Shown piece by piece: positions 25,938 through 30,002 of a stretch of 30,002 nucleotides of DNA (its first letter is position 1; each line of letters opens with the position of its first letter). Source of the stretch: CAWULT01 sp963923455 (GTDB lineage: Bacteria; Acidobacteriota; Vicinamibacteria; Vicinamibacterales; UBA2999); contig CAWULT010000050.1 of the NCBI GenBank assembly GCA_963923455.1, positions 1 through 30,002 on the forward strand, read 5' to 3'. A program made the translations under genes and the position numbers. Below the pieces are notes generated by a model. It did no database searches and was not told where the DNA came from. It was given only the letters and a program-made list of their open reading frames with translations.

Positions 25938-27214
25938 TGGCGTGCCCTGCCGCGCGCGCGCCCCGCCGGCGAGGCCTGGCGGAGCCGCAGCGCCACCGAG
26001 GCGGCGTGCGCGCCGAGCCCCTCGGCCTCGGCCAGCGTGACCACGGTGGGGCCGATGGCGGCCAGGCCGCGCTCGGTCAGCCGCTGCACCGTGATCTGGC
26101 GCACGAAGTCGGCGGCCGACAGCCCGCCGCGGACGCGCGCGGCGCCCGCCGTCGGCAGGACGTGGTTCGATCCGATGGCGTAGTCGCCTGCGACCTGCGC
26201 GGACCAGGCCCCGACGAAGAGCGACCCGGCGCAGCGCACGCGGGAGGCCGCCCGGTCGTCGTCGACCACCAGATGCTCGGCGGCGGACTCGTTGGCCAGC
26301 GCAATCGCCTCGTCCATCGACGCGGTGACGATGATGCCGCCGTGCGCGGCGAGCGCCGCCCGCGCCGGACCCTCGCCCGGCATCTGGCGGGCCACTTCGG
26401 CGGCCACCCGCGCGGCGAGCGCGCCGTTGGGCGTGATCAGCACGGCCCGCGCGTCGGGGTCGTGCTCGGCCTGCGCGATGAGGTCGGCGGCGAGCCACGA
26501 TGCCCGGCCCTTCGCGGCCACGACGACGATCTCGGACGGGCCGGCGAAGAAGTCGATGCCGCAGTCGGCCGACACGAGCTCCTTGGCCGCGGCGACGTAC
26601 CGGTTGCCGGGGCCGACGATCTTGTCGACGCGCGGCACCGACTCGGTGCCGTAGGCGAGCGCCGCCACCGCGTGCGCGCCGCCCAGGCGGAACAGGCGCG
26701 AGACGCCGGCCTCGAGCGCCGCGGCCAGCACCACGGGCTCCGGCCTCGGGCAGACGGCGACGACGTCGCCGACACCGGCTGCCGCGGCCGGGATGGCCGT
26801 CATCAGCAGCGACGACGGCAGGGGATAGCGGCCGCCGGGCACGTAGCAGCCGACGCGGTCGAGCGGCGTGACCCGCTGCTCGACCGTGATGCCGCGGGCG
26901 ACGGTGACACGCCAGCCGCGCGGTACCTGCCGGCGGGCGACGGCGCGGATGTTCCGGGCCGCGGTCCGGATGGCGGCCCGCACCTGGCGCGGCACCGTGG
27001 CCGCGGCGCGGCGCATCTCGTCCGTGCCGATTTCGACGGGGCCGTCGAGCCGGTCGAGCGCCCGGGCGTAACGCAGCAGCGCCCGGTCGCCGTCCCGCCG
27101 GACGTCGGCCACGATCTTCGCGACGCGCCGGGCGGTGGCGGCGTCGCGGACCCGTTCCGGCGCCAGCAGGCTCGCGACGGCGCGGCGGTTCTTCGACTCG
27201 ACGATGCGCAGCAT
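25934..27214 (-). CDS. hisD: Histidinol dehydrogenase HisD
   Basis: A 426-residue zinc- and NAD-dependent enzyme that oxidises histidinol to histidine in two steps. Landmarks are RVGCYVPGGRYPLPSSLLM, VDKIVGPGNRYVAAAKE, DFFAGPSEIVV, LIAQAEHDPDA (zinc-binding Gln/His), NESAAEHLVV (catalytic Glu/His) and GSNHVLPTAGAARVRGGLS. Full family length. It lies 4 bp after hisG and overlaps hisC as GTGA. The last 15 residues are Arg/Ala-rich and probably disordered. Confidence 0.97.
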   Translation of the reverse strand: MLRIVESKNRRAVASLLAPERVRDAATARRVAKIVADVRRDGDRALLRYARALDRLDGPVEIGTDEMRRAAATVPRQVRAAIRTAARNIRAVARRQVPRGWRVTVARGITVEQRVTPLDRVGCYVPGGRYPLPSSLLMTAIPAAAAGVGDVVAVCPRPEPVVLAAALEAGVSRLFRLGGAHAVAALAYGTESVPRVDKIVGPGNRYVAAAKELVSADCGIDFFAGPSEIVVVAAKGRASWLAADLIAQAEHDPDARAVLITPNGALAARVAAEVARQMPGEGPARAALAAHGGIIVTASMDEAIALANESAAEHLVVDDDRAASRVRCAGSLFVGAWSAQVAGDYAIGSNHVLPTAGAARVRGGLSAADFVRQITVQRLTERGLAAIGPTVVTLAEAEGLGAHAASVALRLRQASPAGRARGRARQ

Positions 27215-27218
27215 GGGC

Positions 27219-28109
27219 CTAGACGACGATCTTGTTGAGCGGATACTCGACGATGCCGTGGCCGCCGGCCGCCTTGACCCGCGGGATGAGGTCCCGCACG
27301 GTGCGCTCCTCGATGATCGTGTTCACCGCCACCCACTCCTCGTCGCTGAGCGCCGAAATCGTGGGCCGCTGCAGGGCCGGCAGCAGCGACAGCACCTTCG
27401 GCAGGTCCGAGCGCTTCACGTTCAGCATGATGCCCACGCGACCCTGCGCCTCGATGGCCGCCTTCAGCAGCAGCGACAGGTTGTCGATCTTCGTCTGCTT
27501 CCACGGGTCGGCCAGCGCGGTTCCGTTCGCAATCAGCTGCGTGTTCGACTCCATCACCGTGTCGAGCACCCGCAGCCGGTTGGCGCGCAGCGACGAACCG
27601 GTCTCCGTGACCTCCACGATCGCGTCGGCCAGCGTCGGTGGCTTCACCTCGGTGGCGCCCCAGGAGAACTCGACCCGCTTCACCTTGATCCCGCGCTGGT
27701 CGAAGTAGTGCTTCGTCAGGTGCACGAACTCGGTGGCGATGACCGCGCCGGCCAGATCCTCGGGCGCCTTGAACGGGGAGTCCTCGGGTGCGGCCAGCAC
27801 CCACTTCACCTTGCCGAAGCTCTGCTTGGAATACACGAGGTCGGCGATCGACGAGACGCAGGTGTGCGCTTCGCGGCCGTAGCGGTGTTCCGCCACGCAG
27901 TCGAGGCCGGTGATGCCCGCGTCGAGCACGCCCTCGCAGACGTAGCGCGCCATCTCCTGCGCCCGGATCAGCATGCACTCGATCTCGGGGTCGTCGATCG
28001 ACGGGAAGTACGAGCGCGAGTTGACGTAGATGTTGAAGCCCGCGCGCGCGAACAACTGGATCGTCGCGTCCTGCAGCGAGCCCTTCGGCAGCCCCAGCCT
28101 GAGCTTCAT
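27219..28109 (-). CDS. hisG: ATP phosphoribosyltransferase HisG (long form)
   Basis: A 296-residue enzyme for the first committed step of histidine synthesis, condensation of ATP with PRPP. The N-terminus LRLGLPKGSLQDATIQLFARAG is typical. The PRPP-binding region is EVTETGSSLRANRLRVLDTV, and the C-terminal third (after about residue 220: GRVGIMLNVKRSDLPKVLSLLPAL, ending IVEYPLNKIVV) is the HisG_C ACT-like domain that binds histidine for feedback inhibition. It is therefore the long, HisZ-independent form. ATG 28109 overlaps the hisI stop as ATGA. Enzyme-level feedback adds to the transcriptional attenuation seen upstream. Confidence 0.96.
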   Translation of the reverse strand: MKLRLGLPKGSLQDATIQLFARAGFNIYVNSRSYFPSIDDPEIECMLIRAQEMARYVCEGVLDAGITGLDCVAEHRYGREAHTCVSSIADLVYSKQSFGKVKWVLAAPEDSPFKAPEDLAGAVIATEFVHLTKHYFDQRGIKVKRVEFSWGATEVKPPTLADAIVEVTETGSSLRANRLRVLDTVMESNTQLIANGTALADPWKQTKIDNLSLLLKAAIEAQGRVGIMLNVKRSDLPKVLSLLPALQRPTISALSDEEWVAVNTIIEERTVRDLIPRVKAAGGHGIVEYPLNKIVV

Positions 28110-28432
28110 GGAATCGTGATCCCCTCTGCGCGGGTGAAGAAGCAGGTGCGCGCGCCCGTGTGGCACGCCACGCCGTCGCCGAGCAGTTCGGCCTTCACCA
28201 GCACCGTGTCGTTGTCGCAGTCGATGAAGATGTCGCGGACGGCCATCCGGTTGCCGGACGTCTCGCCCTTGGTCCAGAGCGTGTTGCGCGTGCGGCTGAA
28301 GAAGGTCACGTAGCCGGTGCGCTTCGTGATGTCCCAGGCCTCCTGGTTCATGAAGCCCACCATCAGCACGTCGCCGTTCTTGTGGTCCTGGACCACCGCG
28401 GGAATCAGTCCGTCGAGTTTCGTGAAATCCAT
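28106..28432 (-). CDS. hisI: Phosphoribosyl-AMP cyclohydrolase HisI
   Basis: A 108-residue monofunctional cyclohydrolase that opens the purine ring of PR-AMP. Landmarks are VLMVGFMNQEAWDITKRTGYVTFFSRTRNTLWTKGE in outline, the Mg-binding DCDNDT motif and zinc ligands in CHTGARTCFF. No HisE (PR-ATP pyrophosphohydrolase) domain is fused, and no hisE gene follows in this cluster. It is the first structural gene of the his operon, 45 nt after the attenuator U-tract. No good Shine-Dalgarno is visible before ATG 28432. Confidence 0.95.
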   Translation of the reverse strand: MDFTKLDGLIPAVVQDHKNGDVLMVGFMNQEAWDITKRTGYVTFFSRTRNTLWTKGETSGNRMAVRDIFIDCDNDTVLVKAELLGDGVACHTGARTCFFTRAEGITIP

Positions 28433-28476
28433 GATTCAGTCCGGGGACCGCCGCTCCGGCCGGTCCGTCGCCGTAC

Positions 28477-28508
28477 AACAAAAAACCCCGCCACTACTGC
28501 CGGCGGGG
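28477..28508 (-). terminator. his operon attenuator (intrinsic terminator)
   Basis: On the minus strand CCCCGCC (28508-28502), a 9-nt loop and GGCGGGG (28492-28486) form a 7-bp G+C stem, followed at once by TTTTTTG (from 28485). This is a full intrinsic terminator placed between the his leader peptide (stop at 28543) and hisI (start 28432). Being upstream of the genes it would silence, it acts as an attenuator. A competing partner, GGCGGG at 28570-28565 inside the leader peptide frame, can pair with CCCGCC of its 5' arm. Confidence 0.85.
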
Positions 28509-28542
28509 CCTGCGTCCATCTCGAGCGCTTCACCTCAGGGGT

Positions 28543-28626
28543 CTAGTCCTCCTGCGCACGCAGTCCCGCCAGCCGGCACATATGGCCGCGATGATGGTGC
28601 CGCGCGTGATGGAGAACCGAACCCAT
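28543..28626 (-). CDS. hisL: his operon leader peptide (hisL type)
   Basis: A 27-codon frame from ATG 28626 to TAG 28543, encoding a peptide that starts MGSVLHHARHHHRGHMCRL. Six of the ten codons 6-15 are histidine (CAT or CAC). This is the hallmark of ribosome-mediated attenuation: scarce His-tRNA stalls the ribosome on these codons. Downstream RNA segments fit the classical scheme. Segment 1, CGGCAC (28602-28597), can pair with GTGCCG (28579-28574). The adjoining GGCGGG (28570-28565) can pair with the 5' arm of the terminator at 28508-28502. It lies directly upstream of hisI. AAGG lies 4 nt before the ATG, but the predicted promoter leaves almost no leader, so initiation may be leaderless. 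Longer overlapping frames on this strand run antisense to the lipoprotein gene and are not credible. Confidence 0.85.
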   Translation of the reverse strand: MGSVLHHARHHHRGHMCRLAGLRAQED

Positions 28627-28635
28627 GAGGCCTTC

Positions 28636-28665
28636 AGCGTACCCGAAACGCGGGGTCCGGCGCAA
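28636..28665 (-). promoter_or_regulatory. Putative his operon promoter
   Basis: Minus-strand TTGCGC (28665-28660), an 18-nt spacer and TACGCT (28641-28636). The -10 ends 9 nt before the leader peptide ATG, so the mRNA would start only one or two bases before it. The 13-mer containing the -10 is almost identical to the one before the divergent lipoprotein gene. Confidence 0.5.
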
Positions 28666-28693
28666 GGGCTCCTCGGCCCGGGTCGTGCGCCGT

Positions 28694-28723
28694 TTGACAG
28701 AATCACGGCGTCTCGGGCACGCT
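28694..28723 (+). promoter_or_regulatory. Putative promoter of the lipoprotein gene
   Basis: A consensus TTGACA at 28694-28699, an 18-nt spacer and CACGCT at 28718-28723, ending 8 nt before ATG 28732. The geometry mirrors the divergent his promoter and again implies a nearly leaderless transcript. Confidence 0.5.
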
Positions 28724-28731
28724 GAGCGGTC

Positions 28732-29235
28732 ATGACCTCTCGAATCGCGCTCGCGCTGGCGCTGGCCGGCGCGCTCTGCCTGGGCGGCTGCCGGATGGCG
28801 GACGGCCCGATGCCGCCCTCCGAGGGCGACGTGCCCAACCGCCTCCGCGACCTGTCGGCGGACCTCCGGAACCTGCTCGGCGGGGACGCGGATGCCCCGA
28901 ACGACATGGCGGACGACCTTCTGGTCTTCGTGGACGTGGCCAAGAAGCCGGACTCGGTGCCGGCGGTCCGGGAACTGGTCAACCGCGTCGCGGCCGGCCT
29001 GAAGGGGCTCGACGTCGACGACGCGGGACGCGAGCGCGTGGTGCGGCAGCTGTGGCTGGTCGTTGCCGGCCGTCAGTTGAGCGACAAGCAGATCGAGCGC
29101 GTGCAGGAGGACCTGCACTCGGCGATGCTGAGCGTCAAGGCCACCGAGCAGCACGCGCAGGCCGTGGCGTCGCAGGCGGTCGAGGTGCAGCGGCGCGTGA
29201 CCGACCGGTCGCGGCGCTGGTACGAACTGTTCTGA
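28732..29235 (+). CDS. Small secreted lipoprotein of unknown function
   Basis: A 167-residue protein with a lipoprotein signal peptide: MTSRIALALALAGALCLGGC, lipobox LGGC with lipidated Cys at residue 20. The mature part is mostly helical and charged (DVPNRLRDLSADLRNLL, then VPAVRELVNRVAAGLKGLD, then LSDKQIERVQEDLHSAMLSV, and a heptad-like C-terminus SQAVEVQRRVTDRSRRWYELF). I do not recognise the family. Asp at +2 is absent (Arg follows the Cys), so outer-membrane sorting is possible if Lol rules apply. The gene is alone, divergent from the his operon and convergent with the phosphatase-like gene. Confidence 0.8.
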   Translation: MTSRIALALALAGALCLGGCRMADGPMPPSEGDVPNRLRDLSADLRNLLGGDADAPNDMADDLLVFVDVAKKPDSVPAVRELVNRVAAGLKGLDVDDAGRERVVRQLWLVVAGRQLSDKQIERVQEDLHSAMLSVKATEQHAQAVASQAVEVQRRVTDRSRRWYELF

Positions 29236-29310
29236 CGGAAGCCCGGCGCGGGACCGCCGCGGTGTGGGCGAGGCGCCCGTGGGGCACCCGGAGCGCGAGC
29301 GAGGAACCTC

Positions 29311-29342
29311 ACGGGGGTGGCGGTGCGGGCCGTCACCCCCGT
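29311..29342. terminator. Bidirectional hairpin between convergent genes
   Basis: ACGGGGGTG (29311-29319) and CACCCCCGT (29334-29342) form a perfect 9-bp stem with a 14-nt loop. It lies in the 125-bp gap between the lipoprotein gene and the convergent phosphatase-like gene. No U-tract is present on either side, so it may be a Rho-assisted or 3'-end-protecting structure. Confidence 0.5.
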
Positions 29343-29360
29343 CGTGCGTTCTGGCCCTCG

Positions 29361-29897
29361 TCAGCGCTTGTGGGCCGTGATGTACCTGTTCGCGAACTCG
29401 ATGAGCTGCGGGCTCGTCAGGCCGATGGCCGTGGCCTCGGTCTGCGCCTGCGCCACGGGCCAGCCGTCCTGCAGCACCCGCTTGATCATCCAGACGCCGC
29501 CCACGCGGTTCGCCGAGCCGCAGTGGACGTAGACCGGCTGGTTCTGCTTGTCGGCGACGGTCGCCAGGAACTTCTCGACGACCGCGTCGTCGGGGGCGGC
29601 CGCGTTGAACGGCAGGTGGATGTACTTCAGGCCCGCAGCCTGCGCGGCGGCGCGGCCCGCGTCGACGTCGGCGCCGGGCTCGTTGGCGAGCCGCAGGTTG
29701 ATCACGGAGGCGTAGCCTTCGGCCTTCAGCGCCTTCATCGCCGCCGGGTCGGTCGCGCCACCGCAGCCGACGCTGGCGTCCACGCGCGAGTAGTTGCGGA
29801 TGCCGGGGAGCTCCTTCTTCTGGACCTGCGCCGCCAGGGGCAGGGAGAGCAGGAGCAGGCAGAGCGTGACGACGCGGACGCGGGTGTGCTGGAACAT
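29361..29897 (-). CDS. Exported phosphatase-like protein (DUF442/dual-specificity type)
   Basis: A 178-residue protein with a signal peptide (VVTLCLLLLSLPLAAQ, cleavage near residue 24). Residues about 35-175 form a small phosphatase fold: NYSRVDASVGCGGATDPAAMKALKAEGYASVINLR in outline, then YIHLPFNAAAPDDAVVEKFL, and the active loop VYVHCGSANRVGGVW. The Cys and Arg are separated by four residues, not the five of classical tyrosine phosphatases; this is the spacing of DUF442 and rhodanese-type loops. Start: ATG 29897 has GGGAGG about 6 nt upstream, better than ATG 29918, which adds seven residues before the signal peptide. Substrate unknown; it acts outside the cytoplasm. Confidence 0.85.
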   Translation of the reverse strand: MFQHTRVRVVTLCLLLLSLPLAAQVQKKELPGIRNYSRVDASVGCGGATDPAAMKALKAEGYASVINLRLANEPGADVDAGRAAAQAAGLKYIHLPFNAAAPDDAVVEKFLATVADKQNQPVYVHCGSANRVGGVWMIKRVLQDGWPVAQAQTEATAIGLTSPQLIEFANRYITAHKR

Positions 29898-29928
29898 TCG
29901 GTCCTCCCAGCGAGCCATTCTACGCGCG

Positions 29929-29989
29929 TCAGCGCTCGACCGTGACGTAGGCCGGTCCCTCGATGCGGATCGTGATCGGCGATCCGGAC
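29929..29989 (-). CDS. 3' end of an unidentified gene
   Basis: The minus strand reads SGSPITIRIEGPAYVTVER and then TGA at 29931-29929, an open frame running to the point where adapter-like sequence begins. Beta-strand-like character, codon use like the neighbours, and the same strand as the adjacent phosphatase-like gene 11 bp upstream of its upper start codon. Too short to identify. Confidence 0.4.
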
Positions 29990-30002
29990 CTGTCTCTTAT
30001 AC
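29990..30002. other. Probable Tn5/Nextera adapter remnant at contig edge
   Basis: CTGTCTCTTATAC equals the first 13 bases of the 19-base Tn5 mosaic end used in Nextera libraries. It is flush with the window end and is markedly AT-rich against its GC-rich surroundings. It is best read as untrimmed adapter and not genomic sequence. Confidence 0.8.

Noticed and set aside
28543..29154. A 203-codon minus-strand frame that includes the His-rich segment at its end
   Set aside because: Most of it is antisense to the lipoprotein gene. Only the last 27 codons, with the His run and the attenuator behind them, make sense.
29990..30002. Reading the terminal 13 bases as a genuine Tn5/IS50 end
   Set aside because: No transposase is nearby and the match is flush with the window edge, as expected for untrimmed library adapter.

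Overview
This is a high-GC, gene-dense bacterial window of about 30 kb. It combines bacillithiol genes (bshB1, bshA), a DUF1800/DUF1501 pair, a compact histidine operon and a characteristic FAD oxidoreductase. Together these suggest an Acidobacteriota chromosome, perhaps class Vicinamibacteria. That assignment is inference from gene content; there is no rRNA or other marker here. The last 13 bases match the start of the Tn5/Nextera mosaic end, so the window appears to end at an assembly contig edge.

Layout. 1-266 (-): 5' end of a penicillin-acylase-family gene. 357-3444 (+): FAD oxidoreductase, bshB1 and bshA, joined by ATGA overlaps. 3464-4048 (-): VOC-fold protein with a basic tail. 4279-7010 (+): DUF1800 plus a Tat-exported DUF1501 protein. 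7018-7914 (-): TIGR01777-type epimerase. 8005-15113 (+): seven-gene efflux operon (TetR regulator, HlyD lipoprotein, ABC ATPase, TolC-type outer membrane protein, second ABC ATPase, two ABC-2 permeases). It has the parts of the E. coli ybhGFSR/CecR system, but the double ATPase is split and a TolC gene sits between the halves. 15142-19312 (-): STAND-like ATPase, UMF1/Atg22-type MFS protein, a second MFS protein with two extra N-terminal helices, and a 25-residue peptide with an ANQKxIL heptad repeat. 19385-28626 (-): a his operon led by a histidine-rich leader peptide and an intrinsic attenuator, then hisI-hisG-hisD-hisC-hisB-hisH-hisF-hisA, then a cytosolic hybrid histidine kinase and a zinc-ribbon membrane protein. 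28732-29235 (+): small lipoprotein. 29361-29897 (-): secreted phosphatase-like protein. From 29929: the 3' end of one more gene, cut by the window edge.

The main results beyond routine annotation are: (i) a hisL-type attenuator (27-codon leader with six His codons, mutually exclusive hairpins and a U6 terminator); (ii) the unlisted 25-aa heptad peptide with a strong Shine-Dalgarno; (iii) the split ATPase efflux operon with a dyad over its TTG start; (iv) a recurring promoter layout with an 18-nt spacer and a -10 element 8-9 nt from the start codon, which implies leaderless mRNAs; and (v) nested palindromes in front of the STAND-like ATPase. No tRNA, rRNA, CRISPR array or insertion sequence was seen. 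No gene-free stretch exceeds 300 bases; the longest, between hisI and the lipoprotein gene, is filled by the his leader.
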